A DNA stretch of 64,000 bases from Candidatus Latescibacterota bacterium (GTDB taxonomy: Bacteria; Latescibacterota; UBA2968), in NCBI GenBank assembly GCA_022823725.1, contig JAJEHL010000044.1, positions 62,001-126,000 on the forward strand, read 5' to 3'. Below are positions 9,324 to 18,543 of the stretch, piece by piece. Within the stretch, counting starts at the first letter, position 1. Every line of letters begins with the position of its first letter. The translations under genes were made by a program, and so were the position numbers. The notes below the pieces were generated by a model that did no database searches, was not told the origin of the DNA, and saw only the letters and a program-made list of their open reading frames with translations.

Positions 9324-10297
9324 TGCAAGAATATCAATTTCCAAATCGTCCAAATTTCGATTTGCAATTCAACCCCAAGTTCATCTATTACGGGTTAATT
9401 GTACTGGCATTGCTCTGGTTGGCCAGTGGCATCTATACGGTGCGACAAGATGAGCAAGCAGTGGTATTTCGATTTGGACGAGCGGTGAGCCTGGAAGATC
9501 CTGGCATCCACTACCACTGGCCCACACCCATCGAGCGCGTTGAGAAAGAGCGCGTATCAGAGGTAAAACGCCTCGAAGTCGGCTTCCGCACCATCAGCGT
9601 GAGTCCCACGCCGAGATACCAGAAGGTCTCAGCCGAATCCGCAATGTTGACTGGCGATGAGAATATTGTGGATGTAGAACTCATCGTTCAGTATCGCATC
9701 CGCGATTTGGAGAACTACTTGTTCCGGGTCAACGACCAGCGAAAAGCCATCAAAGACGTGACCGAGGCCGCATTGCGCCAGGTTATTGGGCAGCGCACCA
9801 TCGACGAGGCTCTCACAGAGGGCAAGCTGGAAATACAGGAAGAGATTCTGAAACAGGTTCAAGAAGTCCTGGATATCTACAAAATCGGTGTGCGCGTCGA
9901 TCAAGCCAAATTGCAGACCGTATCTGTACCCCAGGAAGTCGATCACGCATTTAAGGACGTTGCCAACGCGCGAGAAGACCGCGAAAAACTCCGCAATGAA
10001 GCCGAAGCCTATCGCAACGATATTATCCCAAAAACGCGCGGTGAAGCCGAAAAAATGATCCGAGAAGCCGAAGCCTATAAAGTCGAGCGCGTCAAGCGCT
10101 CACAAGGCGATGCAGACCGATTCGTCGAGGTACTCAAAGAATATCGCAATGCAAAAGACGTGACCGAAACGCGAATGTACCTCGAAACAATGGAAAAAAT
10201 TCTGCCCGGCATGCAAAAATACGTCGTCGAATCCGACGGCAAGGGCGGTATCCTCAACGTTCTCAACCTGCAAAAGCCAGTTGGAGGAGGAAATTGA
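9323..10297 (+). CDS. hflK: FtsH protease modulator HflK
   Basis: A 324-residue SPFH/band-7 protein with one N-terminal membrane helix (residues ~16-35), then the diagnostic VRQDEQAVVFRFGRAVS and PGIHYHWPTPIE, and a long charged coiled coil (NEAEAYRNDIIPKTRGEAEK). HflK pairs with HflC to form a membrane cage around FtsH. It lacks the Gly/Pro-rich N-terminal extension of enterobacterial HflK. The ATG overlaps the kinase stop and hflC follows after one base. Confidence 0.95.
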   Translation: MQEYQFPNRPNFDLQFNPKFIYYGLIVLALLWLASGIYTVRQDEQAVVFRFGRAVSLEDPGIHYHWPTPIERVEKERVSEVKRLEVGFRTISVSPTPRYQKVSAESAMLTGDENIVDVELIVQYRIRDLENYLFRVNDQRKAIKDVTEAALRQVIGQRTIDEALTEGKLEIQEEILKQVQEVLDIYKIGVRVDQAKLQTVSVPQEVDHAFKDVANAREDREKLRNEAEAYRNDIIPKTRGEAEKMIREAEAYKVERVKRSQGDADRFVEVLKEYRNAKDVTETRMYLETMEKILPGMQKYVVESDGKGGILNVLNLQKPVGGGN

Positions 10298-10298
10298 T

Positions 10299-11159
10299 AT
10301 GCGCAACCTCGTAACTCTGGTGGTCATTTTGATCGCAGCGACTATCTTATTGCAATCAGCGTGTTATATCGTGGATGAACGCGAACAGGTCGTCGTCACA
10401 GAATTTGGGCAACCCGTACGCACCGTACAGTCTCCGGGTCTGCATTTTAAAATCCCGTTTATCCAACAATTACACACCTTCGAAGATCGCCTGCTGTACA
10501 GCGATGCCGATCCCAGACAGATTTACACACAGGACAAGAAAAATCTCATCGTCGATAATTTCGCACGCTGGCGCATCACAGATCCACTCAAATTTCTGGT
10601 ATCCGTGCAAAATGTCTCTTATGCACAATCGCGCTTGGACGACATCATTTTTTCTGCAGTGCGCGAAGAACTCGGGCAACGCACGCTGGTCGAGATCGTA
10701 GCGACGCACCGCGAAGAAATCATGAAAAAAGTGACCGAGCGATCCCACGAGGCAGCACTCGCACTGGGCATTGATATTCTCGATGTGCGGATCAAGCGCG
10801 CAGATTTGCCTCGCGAAAACAAAAACAACGTGTTTGAACGCATGCGCGCAGAACGCACGCGGCAAGCCAAAGAATATCGCGCCGAAGGCGAGGAAATGTC
10901 TCTGAAAATCCGTGCGGAAACCGACCTCGAAGTAACGCGCCTCAAATCCGAAGCCCTGCAAAAATCGCAGTTGATTCGCGGCGAGGGCGATGCCGAGGCA
11001 TTGCGCATCTATGCCAATGCCTTTGAACAAGACCCCCGCTTTTTTCAATTCTGGCGCACCCTCGAAGCCTATGAAAAAACCTTGGGCGAAGGAACGACCG
11101 TCGTGATGCCACCCACCAGCGATTTCTTTAAGTACCTGACCAAAAAGCGTCCGCGGTAG
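10299..11159 (+). CDS. hflC: FtsH protease modulator HflC
   Basis: A 286-residue SPFH protein, partner of HflK. It has an N-terminal membrane segment (LVTLVVILIAATILLQSA), YIVDEREQVVVTEFGQPV, PGLHFKIPFIQ and the typical LLYSDADPRQIYTQDKK. The C-terminal half is a charged coiled coil. I chose the ATG at 10299 because it follows a GGAGGAGGAAA ribosome binding site; an upstream in-frame codon at 10281 would overlap hflK. Confidence 0.95.
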   Translation: MRNLVTLVVILIAATILLQSACYIVDEREQVVVTEFGQPVRTVQSPGLHFKIPFIQQLHTFEDRLLYSDADPRQIYTQDKKNLIVDNFARWRITDPLKFLVSVQNVSYAQSRLDDIIFSAVREELGQRTLVEIVATHREEIMKKVTERSHEAALALGIDILDVRIKRADLPRENKNNVFERMRAERTRQAKEYRAEGEEMSLKIRAETDLEVTRLKSEALQKSQLIRGEGDAEALRIYANAFEQDPRFFQFWRTLEAYEKTLGEGTTVVMPPTSDFFKYLTKKRPR

Positions 11160-11168
11160 GGATGGACC

Positions 11169-11198
11169 GCAGGTGCGGGTTTAAAAACCTGCACCTGC
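11169..11198. repeat. extragenic palindrome after hflC
   Basis: Two 14-base arms (GCAGGTGCGGGTTT and AAACCTGCACCTGC, one G/T wobble) around a two-base centre, ten bases after the hflC stop. There is no T-run, so it is not a standard terminator. It could stabilise the 3' end of the hflKC message or be a REP-like element. Confidence 0.6.
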
Positions 11199-11218
11199 GC
11201 CTCAACGAGGCAACCCCC

Positions 11219-12151
11219 ATGTCTGCCCGTTCAAAGAAAATCTCGTATCTCTGCTTTCTCCTCCTCTTCTCTTTTTCCGCAGCAAACGCGACAGAATGGC
11301 ACAGATTTGAACGCGATGGCCTCGCCTTACACCTCGCGCATAACGATGCGGTTCGAGCAGGGGAATTGTTGAACGCGCTCCTTATTGGGCGCAATGAAAT
11401 TCGGCGCAAACTGGGCGGCACTCCCGAGATTCCGATAACGGTTTATCTCGCACCTAACGAAGCTATTTTTCGAGAATTGACACACGGGCGCTTACCGCAT
11501 TGGAGCGCGGGCGTTGCATTTCTCGAATCGCGCACCATTATTCTGCAAGCCAGTGCCGACAATTTGCTACAGGTTGCAAAGCACGAATTTGCCCATATAT
11601 TTTTGCACGCCATCGCACCATCGCGCGTGCCCGTCTGGTTTCACGAAGGCGTGGCGATGTGGGCGTCGCACGAGTGGCGCTTGCGACAAAGCGCGGCGGT
11701 GTTTTACGCGGTCTTTTCGGAAAACTTAATCCCGCTCTCCGAAATTGATGAAGTCCTTTCTTTTTCCTCGGCAAAAGCCGATCTGGCCTATACGGAAAGC
11801 TTGCTGGCAGTCTCGTTTTTAATCCGTTTGGGCGGTCCCAATGCCGTGGTTGTCATGCTTTCCGAACTGGAAGCAGACGCGCCCTTTGAAGTCGCACTAT
11901 TTCGCGTAACTGGCGAAACGCCCCGCGAATTTGAGCGGCGATGGCGCGATGATGTACAGGCGCGATACAGTCTGGTGACGTTGCTCTTTTCGCCCGATTT
12001 GATCTGGCTGTATCTCACCTTGCTCTTGCTGCTTGCCTATATATGCGTGAGACTGCGGAATCGCGCGACCTTGCGGCGGTGGGAAGCCGAAGATGCAGCC
12101 GAGGAATTAACCCTGCAATTGCGCGTGTATCGCCGAGAGGACGAGCAGTGA
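11219..12151 (+). CDS. membrane-anchored gluzincin peptidase (peptidase MA-like)
   Basis: A 310-residue predicted extracytoplasmic zinc peptidase. It has a signal peptide (residues 1-24, LCFLLLFSFSAANA), the zinc motif HEFAH (H122, E123, H126), the third ligand in WFHEGVA (E143) and a C-terminal membrane helix around residues 265-285 followed by a cytoplasmic tail. The arrangement matches the peptidase MA family. I chose the ATG at 11219, which follows an ACGAGG site and begins directly with the signal peptide. Its stop overlaps the coaE start by four bases. The substrate is unknown. Confidence 0.8.
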   Translation: MSARSKKISYLCFLLLFSFSAANATEWHRFERDGLALHLAHNDAVRAGELLNALLIGRNEIRRKLGGTPEIPITVYLAPNEAIFRELTHGRLPHWSAGVAFLESRTIILQASADNLLQVAKHEFAHIFLHAIAPSRVPVWFHEGVAMWASHEWRLRQSAAVFYAVFSENLIPLSEIDEVLSFSSAKADLAYTESLLAVSFLIRLGGPNAVVVMLSELEADAPFEVALFRVTGETPREFERRWRDDVQARYSLVTLLFSPDLIWLYLTLLLLLAYICVRLRNRATLRRWEAEDAAEELTLQLRVYRREDEQ

Positions 12152-12750
12152 TCATAGGCGTAACAGGAGGCATTGGCGCGGGCAAAAGCACCGTGTGCGC
12201 CGTATTTGAAAAAGCTGGCGCGCACATAATCGACGCCGATGCAACAGGTCACGAAGTACTCCGCGACCCAATTGTAATTCGCAACCTGACCGATGTATTC
12301 GGACGGGAGATCCTGGATGCCGACGGACAAATCGCACGCCGGAAATTGGGCAAGCGGGCATTTGCATCTGATGAAAACCGCGAAAAACTCAACACCATCG
12401 TATGGCAACCGCTTCGGCAGTTATTACTGGACAAAATTCACGCGGCTCTGGATCGAGAACCCACGAGACCCGTCGTTGTAGATGCGGCCCTGCTGGTCGA
12501 GCGCGGCGATCCGAAAAAAATCGTCGATGTACTCGTCGTGGTGACAGCCCCCGAAGCCTTGCGGATTCAGCGGACAATGGCGCGATTGGGCATCTCCAGA
12601 GCCGAAGTTTTGGCGCGACTATCCGCACAATTGCCCGAAGAAGACAAAGTCGCAGTTGCGGATTTTGTCATAGTCAATGATAAAACCCCCGCCGTGTGTC
12701 GCCAGCGCGCGCGGGCTATTTGGAACAAATTGCAATGTGAGGAACAATGA
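12148..12750 (+). CDS. coaE: dephospho-CoA kinase
   Basis: A 200-residue kinase for the last step of coenzyme A synthesis. The protein opens with IIGVTGGIGAGKST (P-loop), followed by HIIDADATGHEVL and later LLVERGDPKKIVDVLVVV, all CoaE hallmarks. The start is a GTG that overlaps the previous stop (GTGA), and the protein then has exactly the usual family length. Its stop overlaps the gcvPA start (ATGA). Confidence 0.95.
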   Translation: MIIGVTGGIGAGKSTVCAVFEKAGAHIIDADATGHEVLRDPIVIRNLTDVFGREILDADGQIARRKLGKRAFASDENREKLNTIVWQPLRQLLLDKIHAALDREPTRPVVVDAALLVERGDPKKIVDVLVVVTAPEALRIQRTMARLGISRAEVLARLSAQLPEEDKVAVADFVIVNDKTPAVCRQRARAIWNKLQCEEQ

Positions 12751-14075
12751 ATTACACGCCACATACAGAACGCGATATTCAGCACATGCTCAACGTGATC
12801 GGAGTTGCATCCACAGATGATCTATTTGCACCCGTTCCCGAATCGCTGCGTCTGAACGCGCTCAATCTGCCCCCTGGAATCAGTGAAATGGAGGCGATGG
12901 CTTTTGCGCAATCCCTGACCGATCAAAGCGAGACACCCCTATCATTCCTGGGCGGAGGTGCTTACGATCACTTTTCGCCCAGCGTAGTTGATGCCATCAT
13001 TTCACGAGGCGAATTTTTTACAGCCTACACGCCCTATCAGCCCGAGGTGAGCCAGGGAACCCTTCGGGCTATTTTTGAATTTCAATCCATGATTTGTGAA
13101 CTGACCAACATGGAAGTCGCCAATGCATCCATGTACGACGGCGCTTCTGCACTGGCCGAAGCCGTACTGATGTCGGTCCGCCTGAACAACCGTACGCGCG
13201 TTTTATTGCCGCGCAGCCTGCACCCGTTTTACCGCCAGGTGGTGGCGACTTATGTGCGGGGGATAGATCTCGAACTCGTGGATATTCCCTGGTCTGACTC
13301 CGGCACCCTGGATATCGCCGCCTTGAAGCGCGAATTGAACGATAATACCGCCGCCGTGGTCGTACAAAATCCAAATTTTTTGGGCGTGCTCGAACACCTG
13401 CAAGAAGTTGGCGACCTCGTCAACAATACCAGAACGGCTTTTATAGCCTGTGTCAACCCCATATCCCTGAGCGCGATTCGCCCACCAGGCGACTTCGGCG
13501 CCGATATGGTCGTAGGCGATGGACAGCCACTGGGCCTTCCCCTGTCTTACGGCGGACCTTATGTCGGATTTTTTGCATCGCGGGAAGCACACATGCGAAA
13601 AATGCCCGGTCGTATCTGCGGCCAGACCATTGATGTAGATGGCAAGCGCGGCTTTGTACTGACATTGCAAACGCGCGAGCAGCACATTCGACGCGAACGC
13701 GCCACATCGAACATCTGCACCAACCAGACCCTTTGTGCAACCGCAGCAACCGTGTACCTATCCTCTGTCGGACCGCAGGGCTTCCGCGAAGTTGGCGAAT
13801 TGAACTGGCATCAAAGCCATCGCGCTTTGCAGGCATTGACCGCCTTAGACGGGGTGCGCCAGAAATTCTCCGGTCCAATATTTAACGAATTTGTTCTGGA
13901 AACAGACCGCAAAGCATCGGATATTCTAACGGCTTTGCAACATCGGGGCATCGAAGCCGGCATTGACCTGGGCAGATTTTATCCCGCACTCGAAAATTGT
14001 ATTCTCACATGCGTCACAGAAAAACGCACAGACGCCGACATTGATCGCCTGATCGATGCGTGGAGGACATTGTAA
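12747..14075 (+). CDS. gcvPA: glycine dehydrogenase (decarboxylating) subunit 1
   Basis: A 442-residue N-terminal half of the split P-protein of the glycine cleavage system. Typical stretches are FLGGGAYDHFSPSVVD, FTAYTPYQPEVSQGTLR, EVANASMYDGASALAEA and the LPLSYGGPYVGFFASR loop. It pairs with the adjacent GcvPB, which carries the PLP lysine. The other components (gcvT, gcvH, lpd) are not in the window. The start overlaps coaE and the stop overlaps gcvPB by one base. Confidence 0.96.
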   Translation: MNYTPHTERDIQHMLNVIGVASTDDLFAPVPESLRLNALNLPPGISEMEAMAFAQSLTDQSETPLSFLGGGAYDHFSPSVVDAIISRGEFFTAYTPYQPEVSQGTLRAIFEFQSMICELTNMEVANASMYDGASALAEAVLMSVRLNNRTRVLLPRSLHPFYRQVVATYVRGIDLELVDIPWSDSGTLDIAALKRELNDNTAAVVVQNPNFLGVLEHLQEVGDLVNNTRTAFIACVNPISLSAIRPPGDFGADMVVGDGQPLGLPLSYGGPYVGFFASREAHMRKMPGRICGQTIDVDGKRGFVLTLQTREQHIRRERATSNICTNQTLCATAATVYLSSVGPQGFREVGELNWHQSHRALQALTALDGVRQKFSGPIFNEFVLETDRKASDILTALQHRGIEAGIDLGRFYPALENCILTCVTEKRTDADIDRLIDAWRTL

Positions 14076-15523
14076 TGAACCGCGATAAGTTAATTTTTGA
14101 ACGCGGCGCGCCGGGCAGGCGCTGTGTCGCATTTCCCGCTGCCGTGGATTCCGGAACAGAGATACCCGAAACCATGCGGCGCGATGTGCCACCCGGTCTC
14201 CCCGAAGTGAGCGAACTGGAACTCGTGCGCCACTACACCGCGCTTTCACAGATGAATTTCAGCATCGACACACATTTTTATCCTCTCGGATCCTGTACCA
14301 TGAAATACAATCCCAGAGTACATGAGAACGCTGCGCGTATCCCGCAGATCGCGGGATTGCATCCCCTATCCGAAAATGCCCAACCCGCCCTGCAAATCTT
14401 ATGGGAAATGGAACAAGTGCTCAAAGCCGTCAGCGGAATGGATGGATTCACCTTTCAACCCACAGCCGGGGCACAGGGCGAATTCGTGGGCATCTCACTG
14501 ATCGCCGCCTATCACAGGGCACAGGGCAACACCAAAAAAATAGTCCTTATCCCCGACTCTGCCCACGGCACAAATCCGGCAACCGCGGCAATCTGCGGAT
14601 ATTCGGTACAGGCGATAAAATCAACAGAACGCGGCACAGTCGATGTAGAAGATCTCAAGGCCCACTTGACCGAAGACGTAGCCGGATTGATGTTGACCAA
14701 TCCCAATACATTTGGCGTATTTGAAGACGAAATCGAAGACATCGCCGCATTGGTACACGACGCGGGTGGCCTCTTGTATTACGACGGCGCAAACCTGAAC
14801 GCCTTTCTGGGCCAGTGCCGCCCCGGCGACATGGGCTTTGACGTCGTACACATCAACCTGCACAAAACATTTACCACGCCCCACGGAGGTGGCGGACCAG
14901 GCTCTGGTCCCGTAGGCGTAAAGCAGGCACTCTTGCCATTCTTACCCCTGCCCGTAGTTTTGAAAGAAGGAAATGCATTCAAGCTCGACTTTGACCGCCC
15001 GGAATCCATCGGCAAAGTGAGTTCGTTCTACGGCAATTTTGGCATGGTCATACGCGCATTGGTCTATGCCAAAATGCTCGGTGCAGAAGGCATGCGCCGC
15101 ACCAGCGAAATGGCCGTCTTGAATGCCAATTACATCGCGGCAAAACTCGACCCCCACTACGACCGCCCCAAAAATGCACAACCCATGCACGAAATGGTAT
15201 TCTCGGCATCGCGACAAAAAAAGGCGAACGGGATCACCGCAACCGACATCGCCAAACGGCTGATCGATTACGGCGTCCATCCGCCCACCATTTACTTTCC
15301 CCTGCCCAACGTAGCACCCGAAACCATGCTCATCGAACCGACCGAGACCGAAAGTCTCGAACAGGTCAACGACTTTATCGAAGCCATGATTCAAATAGCA
15401 AAAGAAGCCGAAGAAAACCCCGACCTCCTCAAAGAAGCCCCCCACGCAACACCCGTGCGAAGACTGGACGAAGCAACCGCCGCGCGAAAACCCATCCTTC
15501 GGTTCAAGACCAATAACCCTTGA
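14075..15523 (+). CDS. gcvPB: glycine dehydrogenase (decarboxylating) subunit 2
   Basis: A 482-residue C-terminal half of the split glycine decarboxylase. The PLP-binding lysine lies in NLHKTFTTPHGGGGPGSGP; FYPLGSCTMKYNP and AHGTNPATA are also diagnostic. It releases CO2 from glycine and passes the aminomethyl group to GcvH lipoate. The ATG at 14075 shares one base with the gcvPA stop (TAATG); an in-frame codon 15 bases earlier is less likely. Confidence 0.97.
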   Translation: MNRDKLIFERGAPGRRCVAFPAAVDSGTEIPETMRRDVPPGLPEVSELELVRHYTALSQMNFSIDTHFYPLGSCTMKYNPRVHENAARIPQIAGLHPLSENAQPALQILWEMEQVLKAVSGMDGFTFQPTAGAQGEFVGISLIAAYHRAQGNTKKIVLIPDSAHGTNPATAAICGYSVQAIKSTERGTVDVEDLKAHLTEDVAGLMLTNPNTFGVFEDEIEDIAALVHDAGGLLYYDGANLNAFLGQCRPGDMGFDVVHINLHKTFTTPHGGGGPGSGPVGVKQALLPFLPLPVVLKEGNAFKLDFDRPESIGKVSSFYGNFGMVIRALVYAKMLGAEGMRRTSEMAVLNANYIAAKLDPHYDRPKNAQPMHEMVFSASRQKKANGITATDIAKRLIDYGVHPPTIYFPLPNVAPETMLIEPTETESLEQVNDFIEAMIQIAKEAEENPDLLKEAPHATPVRRLDEATAARKPILRFKTNNP

Positions 15524-15562
15524 CATATTCAAATATCTAACTATATTCCCTGGGGAATATAG
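15520..15562 (+). promoter_or_regulatory. promoter with palindromic operator for the R-M module
   Basis: TTGACA (15520-15525), a 16-base spacer and TATATT (15542-15547). The -10 box lies inside a perfect palindrome: CTATATTCCC (15541-15550), TG, GGGAATATAG (15553-15562). A protein bound here would block the promoter, so autorepression, perhaps by the small HTH protein just downstream, is a reasonable inference. The site is not the classic C-box sequence. Confidence 0.7.
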
Positions 15563-15588
15563 CTTGTTGATCTCTCCAGGAGCTATCC

Positions 15589-15789
15589 ATGAGCAAGAAA
15601 GGCATCTCGCAAGAACTAATTACAACTCGAGAGGCTGCTGAAAACCTTGGATATACAATTCAGCACACACGCCTGTTGATACGTCGTGGACAAATTGAAG
15701 CAACAAAATTTGGCAGAGATTGGCTGGTCGTGCGTGAATCTGTTGTCGAATACAAGACGGGTGGTGCATCAGACAATTCCGACGAGTGA
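15589..15789 (+). CDS. excisionase/MerR-type HTH protein of the R-M module
   Basis: A 66-residue protein with a winged HTH of the excisionase (HTH_17) type: ITTREAAENLGYTIQHTRLL then RRGQIEATKFGRDWLVV. A CCAGGAGC ribosome binding site precedes the ATG. It is 15 bases upstream of an EcoRV-like methylase gene and downstream of a palindrome that covers the promoter. A controller role is an inference; proteins of this class can also simply be DNA-binding accessory factors. Confidence 0.75.
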   Translation: MSKKGISQELITTREAAENLGYTIQHTRLLIRRGQIEATKFGRDWLVVRESVVEYKTGGASDNSDE

Positions 15790-15804
15790 ACCGAGGGGAT
15801 ACAG

Positions 15805-16719
15805 ATGAATAAAAAAATAAACAATGTAAAAGCACCGCCCCTCAAAATTCAGGGCATCAAAACAAAGCTCGTTTCATTTATTATGCACAATGTGAAATGG
15901 GATGGACAAGGAAGGTGGGTCGAACCATTCTTGGGGTCAGGAGTTGTGGTACTGAACGTCAACCCAGAGAAAGCCTTGCTCGCAGATACGAATGAACACA
16001 TCATTCACTTCTATCGCGCCATACAAACTGGCGAAATGAATCCCTATGATTTGCGCTGCTTTTTAGAACGAGAAGGGAGTGAGCTAAAAGAAAAAGGCCA
16101 GGACCACTACTATGAACTGCGTGAACGCTTTAATACACATCATTCGCCCTTTGACTTTCTCTTTTTGAATCGGGCGTGTTTTAACGGCATGATGAGATTC
16201 AACTCAAAGGGCAAATTTAACGTGCCTTTTTGCAGAAAACCCGAAAGATTTGCTCAGGCTTATATCACCAAAATATGCAATCAAGTCGCCTGGGCACTTG
16301 AAAGAATAAAGGGAAAAGATTGGCACTTCGAGGTTCAGGACTGGCGCGATACGATAAGCCAAATTGAAGATTCCGATTTTGTGTACCTCGACCCGCCTTA
16401 TAATGATAGACATACGGATTATTATAACCAGTGGCGCAACAGCGATGCAGACGGGTTAGCGCAATCAGTCAAAAAATTAAAAGCCCCTTTTGCTTACTCT
16501 ACCTGGAAGCAAAATAAATACCGTACAAATGACCACCTGACAAAGCACTTTTCTGATTTTCCCACGGCGACAAAGGAGCATTTCTATCATATCGGCTCAA
16601 AAGAATCACTCCGCAACGCGATGGAAGAGGCTCTCGTCATGTCACCAGATTGTGTCGCACAAAATGAGAAAGACAGTATGTTACCGGACTTTCAGGAACA
16701 ATACGCTATTTCTTTTTAG
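15805..16719 (+). CDS. EcoRV-like adenine-specific DNA methyltransferase
   Basis: A 304-residue D12-class N6-adenine methyltransferase. AdoMet motif I is EPFLGSGVV (residues 40-48) and the catalytic motif IV is DPPY (196-199). From memory, long stretches match M.EcoRV: IKTKLV near the N-terminus, DFLFLNRACFNGMMRFNSKG, NVPFC-KP-RFAQAYITKI and TKEHFYHIG. Together with the adjacent EcoRV-like endonuclease this predicts methylation of adenine in GATATC. It overlaps the convergent endonuclease gene tail to tail by four bases. Confidence 0.9.
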   Translation: MNKKINNVKAPPLKIQGIKTKLVSFIMHNVKWDGQGRWVEPFLGSGVVVLNVNPEKALLADTNEHIIHFYRAIQTGEMNPYDLRCFLEREGSELKEKGQDHYYELRERFNTHHSPFDFLFLNRACFNGMMRFNSKGKFNVPFCRKPERFAQAYITKICNQVAWALERIKGKDWHFEVQDWRDTISQIEDSDFVYLDPPYNDRHTDYYNQWRNSDADGLAQSVKKLKAPFAYSTWKQNKYRTNDHLTKHFSDFPTATKEHFYHIGSKESLRNAMEEALVMSPDCVAQNEKDSMLPDFQEQYAISF

Positions 16720-17450
16720 CGATATTGTCTCCATATCCTGAACTCTGCCAAATTTTTGTATTTCCCTTCACGCTCAGACGCTGATCTTCCGTAATTTCGC
16801 CAATATTCCAAAAACTCTTCCTTTGACTGGAAAGGCCCCAATTCATTTTTAAAATCATCCAAATCCCCCGATATACTTCCAATATTTGCCGTATTTCCAC
16901 TGCCTGCAGTGTCACCAGCTATTTTCCATTTTCGGGCCACAAACCAGGACACATCTTCGAATGGTAACGGGATTTCATAGAGTCTTTCTAAATCGTAAAT
17001 GTGATTTGGATCATCTCCAGAAGGTTTTCTTGTATATATAAAGCCGACCACCCATTCTTCTGCGTACTGACTGTATGGAAACTCGATGTTTTTGGTTTCA
17101 TTTCTGATAAAACTCGTGTAACCTCCAAGTGTAAAATTGACTTTTGACCTTTCTCGACTGCGGTAGGTGGTTTTGACATCTACCGCGATTTTTTTGTCGT
17201 CCGCTGTGCTCTCCATTAACGTGAAATCAGGATAGTAATTCTGAGCTTTTGCTTCCCGAACAATCATTCCATTTTGCTGCGCGACCTGATAAATTACTGG
17301 TCTGACGAGCAATTCAAAAACAGTACTCAAAACTTTGGAATCAGTACCAAGAGAGTAAATTTTCTCATCCGCTGTTATAATACCTTTGATATCGTAGCTG
17401 ATATTGTGCTCCTCAAAAATTCTCTCGAATTCAGTTCGAAAATCAAGCAT
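16716..17450 (-). CDS. EcoRV-like type II restriction endonuclease
   Basis: A 244-residue homologue of R.EcoRV (about 245 residues). Catalytic residues are all present: E46, D75 (YYPDFTL), D91 and K93 (IAVDVKTTY). Other near-identical blocks from memory of EcoRV are TLGGYTSFIRN, YPLGTDSKVLST-like residues 32-43 (YSLGTDSKVLST) and the recognition loop AGSGNTANIGS. Preservation of the loop GSGNT predicts cutting at GATATC. A GAGGTG site precedes the ATG. Gene order differs from the classic EcoRV locus in being convergent with the methylase. Confidence 0.9.
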   Translation of the reverse strand: MLDFRTEFERIFEEHNISYDIKGIITADEKIYSLGTDSKVLSTVFELLVRPVIYQVAQQNGMIVREAKAQNYYPDFTLMESTADDKKIAVDVKTTYRSRERSKVNFTLGGYTSFIRNETKNIEFPYSQYAEEWVVGFIYTRKPSGDDPNHIYDLERLYEIPLPFEDVSWFVARKWKIAGDTAGSGNTANIGSISGDLDDFKNELGPFQSKEEFLEYWRNYGRSASEREGKYKNLAEFRIWRQYR

Positions 17451-17513
17451 GTTTACACCTCATTTGATCACATCTGTAAAGTATGCTGTCTGGTGACCAG
17501 CGATTTTTGATTT

Positions 17514-18287
17514 TTAATCGGCGCAAAAATTCATGGTATTAACATTTCCTGTCTTTAGATCATCTAAGGTCATATTATACCACCATGGGAGTTGCGCTCC
17601 TGGTCCCAATGCTTCTTTGAATTTGGCATAGTATCTAAGCGCGATCCTCTTATTCTGTGCCATCTGTTCTTCATAAGGACGACGTTCCACATAGGGTTTA
17701 TAGCAATCATACAAAAAATCTTTCTCTTTTCCTTCGCTCAGACGTTTCACAACACCGAAAAGGTCCATGTGAAAACTCGCAATAATCCGATAAACATCTG
17801 CAATAAAAGGCCCATTGGGAAACGCCTTTGCATATTGGTAGGCGACCTTTATGTTGGGCATTTCTCCAAGTCCATGATACGAACGAACGCCCAGAATTTG
17901 TGAAAAAAGGGTATATTCCCGATATTTAGAATCGGGATCCATTTTATGAGCTTGAACGAGAAATTTTTCAGAATATACCAGAGCCTGACTGTATGTTCCC
18001 CCAGCATATTTGGATGTTTCTATTCCCAACGCCCGCGTGCGATCATTATCGTATTTATAGTAATCTTCATGCTTTTCAATTTTGAAGAGATCGTCAAACT
18101 TCCTCAACTCCTCTGATATGAACGCTCTCAGTTTCCCATCTAACTCGACATATTTTTTTACCGTAGGATTTGCAACTATTGCTTCGTATTCCGCATAAAG
18201 CTGATCGAGTCGTTGTTGTATGGGATCTTCTCCAAACGCATTTGAAGTAATCGCGCACCCCATAAAAATATAGAAAATTATTCTCAC
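17514..18287 (-). CDS. secreted protein of unknown function, helical repeat-like
   Basis: A 257-residue protein with a signal peptide (MRIIFYIFMGCAITSNAFG) and a mainly helical mature part rich in Tyr, Lys and Glu. Segments such as YAGGTYSQALVYSEKFLVQA and NIKVAYQYAKAFPNG look like TPR-type helix pairs. I do not recognise a family. Base composition is closer to the R-M module than to the GC-rich flanks. It lies downstream of nothing obvious and is read toward the endonuclease gene. Confidence 0.6.
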   Translation of the reverse strand: MRIIFYIFMGCAITSNAFGEDPIQQRLDQLYAEYEAIVANPTVKKYVELDGKLRAFISEELRKFDDLFKIEKHEDYYKYDNDRTRALGIETSKYAGGTYSQALVYSEKFLVQAHKMDPDSKYREYTLFSQILGVRSYHGLGEMPNIKVAYQYAKAFPNGPFIADVYRIIASFHMDLFGVVKRLSEGKEKDFLYDCYKPYVERRPYEEQMAQNKRIALRYYAKFKEALGPGAQLPWWYNMTLDDLKTGNVNTMNFCAD

Positions 18288-18405
18288 TGCGTATCCTCCT
18301 TAATTTTATCCTCACAAAACCCACCTCACTTGCATATTCCCGTTCTCCGGGCGGTTCAAGATTTTCTGGCATGTTCTTTTGGAACTTATTATGGTAAAAT
18401 ACGGC

Positions 18406-18447
18406 AAAAACCTTCTGGATCGCGGCTAACATCCTGCCGCGATGACG
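18406..18447 (+). repeat. short copy of dispersed hairpin repeat (copy 1)
   Basis: Core AACCTTCTGGATCGCGGC, a 9-base loop, then GCCGCGATGACG. The stem is ATCGCGGC (18419-18426) with GCCGCGAT (18436-18443). The same core recurs at 20.25, 23.57 and 27.82 kb. This copy lacks the iterated ends seen in the longer copies. Confidence 0.7.
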
Positions 18448-18543
18448 ATTGCCTTTAACGTATTACTTGTTTCTCACATCTTGTATCTTTGTGTCTTTGT
18501 GTGAAGCCCTCTCACATCCCACTTCCCACAAGCAGGTGCTATC

